DNA of 64,000 bases, taken from assembly GCA_024509875.1 (NCBI GenBank), contig JAMPIV010008526.1, positions 368,006-432,005 on the forward strand. Reading direction: 5' to 3'. The stretch comes from Oreohelix idahoensis (lineage: Eukaryota; Mollusca; Gastropoda; Stylommatophora; Oreohelicidae). The notes beneath the pieces are model-generated. The model did not search any database. It was not told where the DNA came from and worked only from the letters and a program-made list of their open reading frames with translations. The number at the start of each line of letters is the position of its first letter. The stretch's first letter is position 1. Below are positions 1 to 10,795 of this stretch, piece after piece. The position numbers were made by a program, and so were the translations under genes.

Positions 1-1040
1 GTCACTTCAAGCACTTATCAAAATTTCCAAGATGGCGACAAGTATCGTCTGCTACCCTGTGTAAAGGGTTGAGTGAACTTTTTTCAACGTAAGATTGTCG
101 AGTATACTTCAGGCTGAAGTTATTTAGTCAGGAAAAGACGTTCCTGCTCAAAAATCAAGTTCCAGTTTCACGTTTGTTACCTGAAGATGGCGTATTTTTA
201 TGAAGATGACGGACCAAAGAGATGTCCGGTTCATGTCAGCTGTTAGTGACTTCTAGGCCTAACCTGGTCTATTCTGAGGGATTTTCATCGTTCCTTGCTG
301 AAAGTAACGTGGAATCCAGGAGGAAATTTTTTACTGGCATTACAGATAAGTATATTTATGGTTACATACAGCCTGTGTTGCTGATGAAACTGTTTGCCAG
401 AGTTTTTTTTTTTTACCTTATATGTATTTTCGTGTCTAAATGTTCTGTAAATAGCGGGCGGTTGGAAGGGAACTTTGAATCTGCCATACCTCCATGGACG
501 GTTGTAGATTCAAAGTCGTTATGTAGGTTGAATCTGTTTTTTTTCTTCAAATTAAGGGGCTGGCGTACATTGCTGAGTGTTACTGCCTTGATTGATTTAA
601 CCAGGTCCATTTTTTGTCTAGTTGTGCAGTCTTGTTAATTGTAAAGTTTGTTTTTTGTAGTAAAGTTACTTGTAATTTTTTATTCAGTTTTTCTTTATTA
701 TTGTTTGTACTAATGTTGGCCTTACCTTGCTGTTCTTTAGTTATTAGATATCATACCTGTTGTAAACTCGTGCTTGTCTTGTCATATGTGTGATAGAGCT
801 GCATTTTGTTTATTTGTTCTACAGTTCATACATTTCTTCCTTAGTTCTCTATTTGCATTATCTTCATTTAGCTCTTGTCACTGTATTTAGTCATCTTGTT
901 TGTATCTATTGTCCTTTTATTGCTCCTAAATAACATCTATAATATTATTTACTATTACATGCAGTTCGGTAAATTTGAAGTGGTGAAATAAGTATTGAAT
1001 ATATTGCTTACATATTGATAATATAATATATTTACATTAT
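1..1040. other. No supported gene
   Basis: This stretch is AT-rich with several T runs. The open frame near 222-638 has no recognisable domain and is rich in F and L from T tracts. I see no terminal repeat that would mark it as the LTR of the gag fragment that follows. It could be the decayed leader of that element or unrelated intergenic DNA. Confidence 0.4.
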
Positions 1041-1043
1041 TGG

Positions 1044-1853
1044 TTGGCTATTGAAAAGCACAATAATTGTAAATTATGGCTACCTAACTCAAAAATAGAC
1101 GATATTTCATGCTTCCTCAATAGATATGAGACAAATTGCCAAGAGTTTAAAATTGATAGAGCTGCCTGGTCTAGTAGGCTCATGAACTTACTAGTGGGTG
1201 AGGCACTTACTGCAGTCTGTACTTTGGATGATCAGACTAGAAAAGACCATGAAGCTGTAAAAGTCTTGCTACTGAAGAAGTATCAATTAGATGAAAATGG
1301 TTACAGGTTGAAATTTAAGTCAGTATTGCCAGATTCAGCAAAAGATTTTACTGAATTTGTTTCATCTGTTAAGTTGTACTTTTCGAGATGGATTGATTTG
1401 TCCAAGATTGATAAGACTTTTGAAGGGTTATCTGATTTGATTCTGAGAGACAAGGTTTTGTCTTCGATTAGTGGAGACTTTTTGTCATTCCTGCAGGAGA
1501 GGAAACCAGAAAATTTGTCTAACCTTGAAACCCATGGTAGGCAATTCCAAGTTGCACATCCTGGTAGTAACCTTAGTAAGAATAACATTAAGGATTCCTT
1601 GCCGGTGGCATCTGCTAGGACTTTTAATTATAATACACCTAGGCAAAGATCAAACAGCATAGACAAGAACTATAGAGTTAATCAGCACCATAACTATGGC
1701 AATATCAGAAGCAGGTATAATTTTAACAAAACATTTCAACAGCCTCATAGAAATTATAACTCTTATGATGATGGATATTATAGACAACAGTCATCATTCA
1801 CATCCAATGATTATCAAAACAGAGGAGGATATAATGCCAGATCAGGCAGATGA
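1044..1853 (+). pseudogene. Gag fragment of Gypsy element F
   Basis: This is the capsid part of a Ty3/Gypsy-type Gag polyprotein, which would package element RNA in cytoplasmic particles. It aligns by eye with the Gag of elements D and E (minus strand near 16.3-15.5 kb and 60.1-59.3 kb): shared blocks include RLKFKSVLPD, LILRDKVLSSIS and FLQERKPE against RLRFKSLLPD, LLLRDKVLSSVS and FAYLQERKPE. No ATG opens the frame; the first usable codon is TTG, so the coiled-coil N-terminus is missing and the copy is 5'-truncated. The C-terminal tail is rich in N, Y, R and Q, as in the relatives. The frame breaks near 1850 and continues one frame over as the protease region. Only this fragment and the next survive, on the plus strand. 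Confidence 0.75.
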
Positions 1854-2803
1854 CAAAAGTCATTTTATAGGAATAATGACAAATTCCTTTAATAATAGAA
1901 GTTCTCAACAGAACAATAACTTCAGACAGTCAAGGAACCCTGAACGTTCAAATGCTGTCGTACATGTTTGTGACAATAATCCAGTTCAGAATAATAATGG
2001 TTTAGCTCTTGCATATGCATGTAGTGTTGATTTATCCAACAGTGCTAATTGTTCTGAATGTAACTCTTTGTTTCAGCTTCAGGGAGTCCCGAGACTTTTA
2101 TGTGGACATCTATTACCAGTCATGTCCTCATATGATGGAATAGGTTCACTGATATTGAATAAGGGCTTTGTGAACAATCAGCTGGTGTCACTTTTGAGGG
2201 ACACAGGTTGCACAACGATTAGAGTGCGCAGGTCGTTGGTGGATCAGTCAGATTATACAGGAAGAGAGGTGAAATGTATTACATTTGGAGGCACAGTGGA
2301 ATACTATCCAACTGCGGAAGTATTTTTGGATACCCCGTACTTTACAGGCAGAACTCTCGTGTGCCTGTTAAATAGTCCCATTGCAGAAATTACCTTAGGC
2401 AATATTCCTGGCATTCATGAATGTACAAAGGATGATATTGAAAAATGGGAACAACAGCATCTCATATGTGCAAATGCTGTTACAACCAGAGCTCAAGCTC
2501 GTGCTAAATTGGATAGTCACATCCAAAGTGATAATGTGGTAGATGAGGTGATGAATGATGAGAATAAGAATGAAGAGGTGGTGAATGATGAAAGCATAAT
2601 ATTGATAATGAGAATGATGATAATAATGATGATGAGGAAAATAGTGTGGAGGAGGAGGAAAGTGGTGATAATTTCCAGGTGGAACTGATTGATAAGGAGT
2701 CTTTCATTCAGAGACAAAATGATGATGATTCCTTGAGGAAATTTTTTGAAGTTGCAAAATAAGATTATGTGATGGTTGATAATAATGCAAAACACTGGTA
2801 CAC
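1854..2803 (+). pseudogene. Gag C-terminus and protease fragment of Gypsy element F
   Basis: This continues Gag in a shifted frame and carries a retropepsin-like aspartic protease with the motif LLRDTGCTTI near 2193-2222, where DTG is the catalytic triplet. Upstream, at 2050-2109, is a C-x2-C-x13-C-G-H pattern that is also present in D and E and may bind zinc in place of a CCHC knuckle. After the protease the sequence is acidic and low in complexity. The blocks SLRKFF and HWYTLK near 2732-2803 match the D sequence just before integrase (SLTKFF, HWFSIK). The reading frame changes near 2690 and a stop falls near 2762. The fragment ends abruptly where Gag of element C begins. Confidence 0.7.
2050..2109 (+). 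other. Cys/His motif C-x2-C-x13-C-x-H in element F
   Basis: The translated motif starts CSEC and ends CGH, about 28 residues before the protease domain. The same spacing occurs in D (15139-15198) and E (58980-59039). Conservation of spacing in diverged copies suggests a zinc-binding or structural role. This is inference from pattern only. Confidence 0.5.
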
Positions 2804-2804
2804 T

Positions 2805-3858
2805 TTAAAGACGCGAGAAGAAAGTAGCAGAAGCTAAGGAGAAGGAAGCACAAGATAGAGCAGAGAGGAAAGAAGCGAAAGAGCGTCATTCTCAAATGGA
2901 ACAGAAGAAAATTGAGGCAGAGATGGAAGCTTGCAGGGCAGCATGAGGAAAGAGAGAAGGAGAGACAGCATGAGGAAAGAGAGAAGGAGAGACAGCATGA
3001 ATTGGCGCATAAGGCCCTAGAGGTCCAAAGTCGTGGTGCTATGTCTTTCTCCAGCAATGGAGAGTCTCCACCTCAGTCACTTAACTGATCAATCTAGTAC
3101 CCAATCTCCTCAACACGTAGCTATGTCTTTCGCCCTAGAATCCTTCCCTAACCCTAATGAGAAAATTGACTCGTTTCTCGAGAAATTTGAGAGGATGGCG
3201 ACACTATATGGGTTAGAGTGTTCCCGATGGTGTCTAAAACTTTCACAGGCTCTGAAAGGTAGTGGTTATGACGTCTACGTAAAACTGGGAAGCAGCCATC
3301 AAGACAATTGCGACATGCTAAAGAAGGCTTTAGTGGAGCGGTTCGAAATGAACGCTCGCAAATTTTTGCATCTGTTCAGAAACAGCAGAAAAGAAGGCAC
3401 GGAGACATTTCATCAATTCTTTTCACGCCTAATGGGATATTTGACAAAGAGCATGGAACTTTCCGAGCTCCCTCTCACTTTTGAAGGACTCCATGAATTT
3501 GTTCTTACAGAACAAATAAAATCCACGTTGTCAAACGAAACCCGTAGATTTCTGGCTGAACAGGGCGCAGTAAAGTTGGAGGACATTCTTAGTAAGTCTG
3601 AACGTTACGTGAATGCTTTGGCCGAGCTTCCCGACACTAAACGCAAGCCGACAGATGAGCATTTTCGGAAAAATAATCCAGAGCCGTCTTCCCATTCTTC
3701 CCATCACCATAATCAACGAGAAAATTTACCTCAGAACCCCCCCCCCCCCCCCCCCCCCCCCCTCCGAGGAAAAATCGAAATTCTTTAAAAACAAGTACCC
3801 CACGCAACTTTCTGATAAACCCAACCGGCCTACGTGGCACAGCCGCCAGAAAGGTTAA
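2805..3858 (+). pseudogene. Gag pseudogene of Gypsy element C
   Basis: The N-terminal part (2805-3030) encodes a charged K/E/R/Q-rich coiled coil containing two copies of a 27-bp repeat (REKERQHEE). The capsid-like domain follows from about 3120 and matches Gag of element A: EKFERMATLYGLE against SRFELLATTYGLE, and LAEQGAVKLEDIL against LMEQGAERLGEII. Frame breaks lie near 2945, 3030 and at a run of 26 C (3737-3762), after which the frame shifts and ends with a basic tail near 3858. Gag would form the capsid of a retrotransposon particle. The start is lost at the junction with element F. I see no intact CCHC knuckle. Confidence 0.72.
3737..3762 (+). repeat. C26 homopolymer in gag of element C
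   Basis: There are 26 consecutive C residues, which encode a proline run and coincide with a reading-frame change. Tract length is easily misread, so the frame change may be biological or technical. Confidence 0.9.
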
Positions 3859-3930
3859 GGCAAGGGAAAGACCCCTGCATAAGGGACATCGGATCAGAGC
3901 AAGCACACCGGGACGAATAGAATCGGTTGC

Positions 3931-4393
3931 ATGTTAACAGACTCGCAACGGAGAATGAGTGTCAGTGATTCTCAACTTGAGGGTGAGAGGCCCTTAACGC
4001 GAGGAACTGTTATTTTGAACGGGACTTCAACATCTTGTCTTTTTGACACAGGATTATCTTTTGATTGTATTGTCGCAAGACATTTGGTCAAAACTGGACA
4101 AGAGACAGAAGACACCGTCAAATTATGTGGAGTTTTCAAGAGTGATGCACCCATGATGCTTCCCATCGATTTAGTGGAGATACACTCTGATTTTGTCAGA
4201 GGCGTTATCAAAGCGGCTATTATGGATGATCCTATCTACCCAGTAATACTTAGATGTAGATATGTGTTTGTTGGGAGACCGAAAGAGCCGATTGTAGCAG
4301 CAGTAACCACAAGAGGGCAAACTAAGAAGGAACAGGAGCCTGCGCCAAATTTGTTAACTCAGGAACTAAAAGAGGCGCAAAAAAGGACCCTAC
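3931..4393 (+). pseudogene. Protease region of Gypsy element C
   Basis: This is an aspartic (retropepsin-like) protease domain that would process the Gag-Pol polyprotein. The catalytic triplet is seen in CLFDTGLSFDCIV (about 4036-4074), preceded by a beta-strand-like block RGTVILNGTS. It ends with a charged linker containing TTRGQTKKEQEP, whose counterpart in element A is RSTPRKEEEPP. Immediately downstream, after a frame change near 4393, the integrase N-terminus starts. There is no reverse transcriptase between protease and integrase, which fits the unusual domain order of this family. Confidence 0.7.
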
Positions 4394-4394
4394 C

Positions 4395-5553
4395 TTGGAA
4401 CCCTGCTTTAGGAAACTGCCCATGGCCAAGGACCCCAGACACAACGTATACATCTTTTCTAAGGATGGCGTACTATATCGTAGAACGGGCAACCCTGATC
4501 AAGGGCATAACCAGCTCCTAGTACCGACGCAGTACAGAGCCCAAATCTTAGAAATGGGACACTCTCTTCCCTTTAGCGGACATATGGGACAAAACGCCAC
4601 TATTCAGCGAATATCGACTCACTATTGGGGGCCAAGAATGAACTCTGATATTATCAGGTACGTGAAATCCTGCGCTCAGTGCCAACGGGTGGCACCAAAG
4701 CATTGGACACCCCCAGTTCCCATGGGTGAAATGCCAATAGTAGGGACACCATTTGAACGGGTTGCTATCGACATTGTTGGTCCCCTAGAAAGGACTAAAA
4801 GAAGGAACAGGTTCATCCTGACCTTAGTCGACACTTGCACTATGTGGGCCGAAGCTATACCGCTAACATGCACGGATTCCAAGCATGTCGCAGAAGCTCT
4901 AATGCAAATTTTCACGCGGTTGAGATTCCCTCAACAAGTTTTGACGGATAACGGATCCCAATTCCGTAGCTTGTTAATGGAGGAGATCTTTAAGATCTTG
5001 AGGGCCAAGCACATCCACACAAGCCCCTACTATCCGGCCGGAAATGGGCTCGTGGAGCGTTCCAACGGCAGCTTCACCATGATGTTACGTAAGCTGGGAC
5101 AAGAGAAACCTGAAGACTGGGACCTTTTCATTCCTGCAGCCTTATTCGCCTACAGGGAAGTCCCCCAGGCCTCTACAGGTTTACAACCAGCTACTCTTTT
5201 ATTCGGCAGACCTAATAAGGGGCCGCCAGAAGCCTTAATCCGGTCACTGACAGACCAGAAGGCCGACGAGACAGTCGTCTCAGCCAGCAAGTATGTATCG
5301 GAACTTAAGGAAAGGTTACAACTAGGATGGGATCTAGCTACAACCAACCTTAAGAAAGCACGCGCAAAGCACGCTAAACGGTACAATAACGCGGCTAAAG
5401 AGACAGAACTACAATCAGGGGAAAAGGTTTTGTTGTTACTGCCAACCGGAAGCAACAAACTGCGCATCGAATGGCAAGGGCCGTTTACCGTCCTTACAAA
5501 GATATCAAGAACGAACTACAAGATCTCTATTAAAGGAAAGGAGAAGGTCTACC
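4395..5553 (+). pseudogene. Integrase of Gypsy element C, 5' part
   Basis: This is a retroviral-type DDE integrase, which would insert element cDNA into chromosomes. The order is as follows. The HHCC zinc domain has H in MGHSLPF and SGHMG and a CAQC pair near residue 95. The catalytic core shows D in AIDIVGPL, D in TDNGSQF and E in LVERSNG, all intact. A GPY/F-type module follows (IEWQGPFTVLTKIS). The core is open across about 380 codons, so this is the best preserved part of C. After KEKVY the frame runs into the CMC-like transposon at 5554. The last codons that appear to continue it belong to the insert. Confidence 0.85.
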
Positions 5554-5657
5554 CACCGCTGTTTGTTTGCCAGCGTAACTTAAGTATTTTTTTCTTTTTT
5601 TCCTTGACCGCGCTATTAATAGCTATCGTGACAGAGGTCACGTGGTCAACTTCCTAA

Positions 5658-6288
5658 CGGGAAAAACATGTGGCGGTGTTTACTTTTGATAGGGCTTAAT
5701 TAATGCTTTTAGGCTACTTTATTATTATAAATACCGGCTTTAATTTTGCGTAAAGCTAGACTAGAAATGTTAGAGTAAATTTTAGAACAAGAACAAACAT
5801 TTTATCACAATTAGAACAGAAGATATAATAGTCTGAAATAGTGTAAAATTTACGTTTTTTTATATTTTGTTATGGTTTGTTTCTAATGCAATTTACACTA
5901 AAACGATCACAATCAACATGCATAACAAATTACAGAAATCAAAAGTAGAAAACCTGCAGAAAATGGATATTATAATTTTGTTTTGGTTTCATTCGTCAAA
6001 CATTAATTATTGAAACATTAAATTGCAAGTCCACATTTATTACCTTAAAATAACACACCCAATTGTCCTCAAAACATGAGAGCTAACAATTATCTCAATC
6101 ATACATCACGATGGTCATGTAAAAATGAGTATGGTCATGAGTAAAACGAAATGTTCAATTTAATAAATAAAACATACACCTATTAAATGATTTCCACACT
6201 CTGTTAATTTTGTCACTCTCACGCAACAACTGCCATAATTTGCTCTAGCCCCAAAATTTCGCTCAATTATCATTCACACTTCCTTTTT
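5658..6288. other. Non-coding part of the CMC-like transposon
   Basis: This AT-rich DNA lies between the 5' terminal repeat and the end of the transposase frame. I see no other gene. The matching stretch on the other side is 7757-8478, also non-coding. Confidence 0.5.
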
Positions 6289-7756
6289 TTAAATAGGAGG
6301 AATCTGTACATTCACAGATGGAGAAATTTGTAACAGATGAGTTTCCATTATAAATTTTAATTGTAAAGTTATATTTTTAATACTGCTGGCGGGTCTTTCA
6401 TTTTTGGAAATAGTGGAATGTAAAAATTCTCCTCCCTGCTCTCCATGCATGCCCATTCCAAAGCCATGAGTTCTGATCCAGTCTGCGCAATGTTTTTCTA
6501 ATATGTGCTGTTTAGGAATTGTCTTACTGGGGAATAGCTTTCTAAACAAAGACCTATATATCTCTATTAATGCTGTTATTGATTCTTTACTAATTGGTTT
6601 ACTGTGTGATATTTTGTTTTGTACTTTCTCAAGTGCTTCGCTCAGTGAATTGAATTGTTCTTGGGCAATAAAAGCTATGTCAGTTATATCTTGTTTGTCT
6701 GTAATTTTCAGTGTTTGTGTAAAGATTGCTCTTGTAAGATCTTTATAAACTTTTTGTGTGAGATATCTGTGGCAGTGATTCCCTATGAATGCTCTGCTAT
6801 GATAAGCCTGTGGTATGATTTTGTGTTTGGCTAGTACCTTGTCCAAGTGTAAGCAAACTGGACCAGACCTAGCACACAGATCTTGAAACTGAAGTTTGGC
6901 CAGTGCATCTTGAGCATTTTCAAGTTTAACTTTAAAACTATCTGTCTCCTCCTTATCCTCACAAAGTTCAATACCTGCCTGAAAAAATTCAATTTTAGCT
7001 TCTAATTCTTCTGCCTGTTTCCAGTTGCAACCAAATCTCTTCAAGTTCTTAATAGTACTAATGTTTGCATGTATCTCTTGCGGATTCTCAAATATCTTTG
7101 CGTCTATTGTATCGGCTACCTGTTCTAGAAGTCGGTGGTGTTTCAAAACAATGCCTAATAAAATATGAAGGTAAGGAGGAGGAACATTTTCAATTTCAAT
7201 CTCTAACATTGGTTTGTGTAAACAATTATGGTAACGTGCCACTTGCCTTTTATTCCCTTTCCCATATTTCATATATCTATTGTAATCTCTTATCAACATG
7301 GCCAAACTTCTTGGTTTGCAAGTTGTATGCTCTCTGGATGTCTTTATTTCCTTGTTTTCCTGGAGACACCACAGACATGGGTATGTGCCTTGAGCTCCAG
7401 ACAAACCAAACATTTTCATCAAAAAGTCATAATCCCCGAATAATAAAACAACAACTTTTTTTACCATCCCACTCTAAATCTTTTAGTGACTCTACCTGAG
7501 CTTTCATGCCATTCATAAATATTTCTAAATTATCATATTTATCTTTGACTCTAGCCATTGATAAAAGGATGGTATTAGATTTAGAATTTGGTTTCTCTAA
7601 ATTTACTACCTGCATTGTAACTTTGAACTGTGAATGAAAGAAGATATACAAACAGTTACTTAAAATTCTTTGGCAGCCATCGTGTGCACAGGATTGTCTA
7701 CAAAAGAACACCAATGGAACAGTCCTTATCTCACACACAATAAAAATGACATTCAT
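6289..7756 (-). pseudogene. DDE-type transposase of the CMC-like transposon, one frameshift
   Basis: The protein would cut and paste its transposon. A 392-codon frame (7467-6289) carries FGDYDFLMKMFGLSGA followed by a CLWC pair, a later VPPPYLHILLG block, a GNHCHRYL block and a C-terminal GMHGEQGGEFLH block. In CMC, Transib and RAG1-like transposases the second catalytic Asp is followed by a C-x2-C and a His, and the catalytic Glu lies near the C-terminus; these blocks fit that plan. The N-terminal part (7756 to about 7447) is in another frame and joins at a run of T on the plus strand near 7450, so one indel separates the halves. The first catalytic Asp is not identified. Homology to the CMC group is inferred. 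Confidence 0.6.
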
Positions 7757-8491
7757 ATTATAAATACAAGATTAACAAGACTTGAAAGATAGATCAAAGT
7801 ATGTGGAAGTAATCTATCTGTAGCTTTACATGTTTTCTGACGCTTATATACGCAGCTAAAGATCATTATAAATGAATGAAAATGCAAAAACAGATGGTGC
7901 TTTACAAAAAGTTATTTTTTACAACCTTATTTAAGATTTGCGAGTATCAGGAATGCGTTTACAGTGATTTAAATGTTATAAAATCTGGTGACAATATGCT
8001 TGTTCTTGTAATGCCAAACTCACAAAACTGACTACCACACATTCTCAAGATATGAAACCAAAAAAAAAGTATGTGGAAATAATCTTTAGCTTCTCTTCGA
8101 GAAGTCTTTATAATTATAAACTCAAACGAATGGGCCGATTTTTAGATATTAAATTAATAAAATGATTACTTATTTTATTAATTTCCTCAAATGATGACGC
8201 TGTTTTCAAAAGTCTGTAACTCCGTCAAAAATAATTTCAAACAAATAAAAATGCAATCAAAAATAGAACACAGAACAAAGTTATAGTACACAAAAGAATT
8301 TCAGCGCTGTGTTTATCCAGAACGAGTGTGTAATGATTTATATTTTACTGATTTTACACACACATCAGCTGATTTTCCCCGCCAAAACCCCCAGCAATCA
8401 TTTACGGTGCACATGAAGATTATTACCCGGTGTCAGAATTCCGGTCACCGAAACTAAAAGAGCGCTCTGGTATAGGGCACAAACAGCCGTG

Positions 8492-8830
8492 TACCACGTA
8501 CATCTGTTAAAGAAATACTCGGAAAGACCGGTGCCATCCTCCGAACATCTCCTGGCGGTAGCGATAGCAACCGAAGATGAGGAAGATGACGATAGTTGAA
8601 TGGAACATCCATTGCATCAAACGGAATCTTTTCAAGATGTGAAATTCGGTGACAATCTCTGTGAAGCACAACAGACAGAAACGAGGGCACTACTGAAACA
8701 GTACACAGCAGTTTTGACGGATGTACCTGGTCGAACACATCTCGTAGAGTTCGATATGGAACTGACAAACGAGACACCTGTGCGAACCATAGTTTACCCC
8801 ATCTCGTATGCTAAAGCTGATACGCTACAC
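8492..8830 (+). pseudogene. Integrase C-terminus and INT-RT linker of element C
   Basis: The translation resumes with YHVHLLKKY and runs through LLAVAIATE, a stop, then LKQYTAVLTDVPGRTHL and PISYAKADTLH. The same blocks occur in element B as YHVNLLKK, LMTLAIATE, VLVNHTDVLTDKPGHTNL and PFAKEQAL, where they link integrase to reverse transcriptase in one frame. This proves the piece belongs between the two domains. It ends at the TSD CGCTACAC where the hAT transposon is inserted. There is one in-frame stop at about 8597. Confidence 0.78.
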
Positions 8831-9980
8831 CAGTGGTTCCCAAAGTGGGCGGTACCGCCCCCCTGGGGGCGTTGGAAGGATCCAAGGGGGCGATACGAAA
8901 AAAGGGGCCAGAGGGGGGCGTTCAGTAGTAAACAGGGGGCGTTCAGTAGTAAGGGGTGGTTCAGGATTTGACAGGCTAAATTCAGTACGTGCGGGGGAGA
9001 AGGAATTGTGGATTTGAGAGACAACATTAGTGAGGTGGGGATGATGTGGATGGTTGTATTACTAGGATCATTAAGCAGGGCATAGTTTCGTCTATTCGTG
9101 CCATTCTGAGCTCAGGTAACCATCGCTGACCATAAATTGTAATCGTGAGCCGCTAGGAAAGGGGGTTAACTAAACACATATTGTCCATTCGTTCACTCGT
9201 GAAGAAAGAGAAACGATCTGTGGTTCACTAAGATTTAAACAGAAAGTGAAAATCATTCCCAAATAGTGTTTAATATGAGCTTTGGCTTTGGCGTTGGCAA
9301 GGTGTGTCCGAGTGTACTTTTCGATGGCATGGGCGAAATTAGATACCTGCTGGTGTTTCAGACAGTACCAACTTTGCTTTGTTGCGGATTTTATTGTCTC
9401 AGTATTTACGGGGGCTAGTGGTAACTAGATATTCGTAGATTGGTAATAAATAAGAGAAAAGGTTTTTAACAATACTTGACAGTATAAATCAGTCTTTGAA
9501 CCTCTGAACCGGCTGTCCTACCTTACATTCAGACTTTCATAAATCAACTGGCGCGACGTACGTTTCCCATCTATTGCAATTTGGCGCTGCCTATGAGCAA
9601 AACCAACAAACATTCTCGGCTGTTCTTGTGAACAGTGGTTTCATATAAGCGTGTACCGGGTATCAAACAATTTCATCCTGTCGATAAGGTAAGTTTTCAT
9701 ACTTATATTTTTTGTTTGTTTGCACAGAGCTAACATCGGTTTTACTAACATTAATTATTAATTAAACAGATACATTTTGATACAGATTTGCCGTATATTG
9801 AATATTTCTGTTCAGTCCATTATATTACATCCTTTTAATTTGTTACCGGGATCTCCACACTTTGTAGTTAGGCCACTGGCTCCCAATTTTTAAATCTTAG
9901 GACCTATCAATATAGTGAGTTATTTTATATATTTTTTCATATTAAATAACAATTATTATACTTTATGAAATCAATATTGA
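8831..9980. other. 5' non-coding region of hAT-1
   Basis: This runs from the left terminal inverted repeat, through a GC-rich subterminal part (8855-8950) with two copies of GGGGGCGTTCAGTAGTAA, to the Gypsy D insertion site. No coding frame with a recognisable domain was seen. It probably held the promoter of the transposase. Confidence 0.6.
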
Positions 9981-9985
9981 GTTAC

Positions 9986-10782
9986 TGTTACCGTTGGCTT
10001 CTCACTGTTGCCGTTAACACTGTTAATGGGGCTGGTTTATACTGGCTCTTCTATTTACGTTTACATATAATTATCCATTGTCTTTTCTCAGTAAATTATG
10101 AGATCGTGCTCTTGATGGTGAAGTACGCGAAGGTGGGATATAATATTGACAACTTCATCATACAGTCAAATTCTGACGTTATAGATTTGATAAGTCCTTT
10201 CTCGAGTCCATATACATTTATTATATCGATTCCATACAAGAACAGTTTACACATGGTCATCATGACGAATTATACATAATAAGTTGCAGTTCATACTTCA
10301 TATATTATTCCTTTACAAATCAGTCCTTTGTCTCCTAGCTTGAAAACATAGTCGTCAGAACCGCATAACTGTATGCACGCGTGGTTGGAAAATCCAATAC
10401 ACCGACAGTGAGATTATGCGTCTGGCATTAGAATAACTAGGGCGGACTATAAATTCACGTTGACAAGGTTTAGTCAATTACTAACCTGTACCTTCATCTT
10501 TCTTCGTTATCACATTGGACTGACCCATGTCCATTATTTAATGTACTATAATTGTGCGGCAATACAAGCCCGGCAATATAATATTCCAAGGACACGTCTT
10601 ATCGGTTCGACGGTCGTCTAAAAAAGGGTCTCGTCTCTTGGTCACCGTGCGTGACAACTAACGCTGAAACGTCACAGCGTTCACTAGACCAATAATATTT
10701 TTACATTACATTACACGTTGTAACCCCTAAAATAGCATGCTGCTAACCTCTAGCAGACCATGCCAATAAATCTGCCGTAACA
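9986..10782 (-). repeat. 3' LTR of Gypsy element D
   Basis: This long terminal repeat is bounded by TGTTAC and GTAACA. It is nearly identical to 18174-18971; differences include the stretch after TGTTACCG and single substitutions. It supplies the transcription end of the minus-strand element. Confidence 0.95.
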
Positions 10783-10795
10783 ATTCCCTGTCCAC
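10783..10795 (-). other. Candidate polypurine tract of element D
   Basis: On the minus strand the sequence just before the 3' LTR reads GGACAGGGAATTG. A purine-rich tract at this place primes plus-strand cDNA synthesis. Element E has GACAGGAAATC at the matching place (55932-55942). Confidence 0.55.

Larger units (their letters stand above)
5554..8491 (-). mobile_element. CMC-like (CACTA/Mirage/Chapaev) DNA transposon
   Basis: The element is 2938 bp. Its terminal inverted repeats are CACCGCTGTTTGT at 5554-5566 and the complement of ACAAACAGCCGTG at 8479-8491, with one mismatch in 13. It is flanked by the 4-bp duplication TACC (5550-5553 and 8492-8495). Removing it rejoins the integrase frame of element C. 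A 4-bp TSD with CAC termini is known for Chapaev-type members of the CMC group. The transposase is on the minus strand. Assignment to CMC rests on termini, TSD and the DDE-like layout of the protein, not on a database match. Confidence 0.7.

Noticed and set aside
222..638. A 138-codon open frame on the plus strand
   Set aside because: It has no domain, its composition follows T runs, and no conserved block links it to the element downstream.
2517..2795. Minus-strand frames rich in Ile, Leu and Ser near 2.5-3.0 kb
   Set aside because: They are shadows of the acidic and GATGAT-rich plus-strand coding sequence.
4395..5657. Integrase C-terminal tail with hydrophobic end (SIFFFFSLTALLIAIV) as a membrane segment
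   Set aside because: The tail is encoded by the CMC-like transposon inserted at 5554, not by the element.
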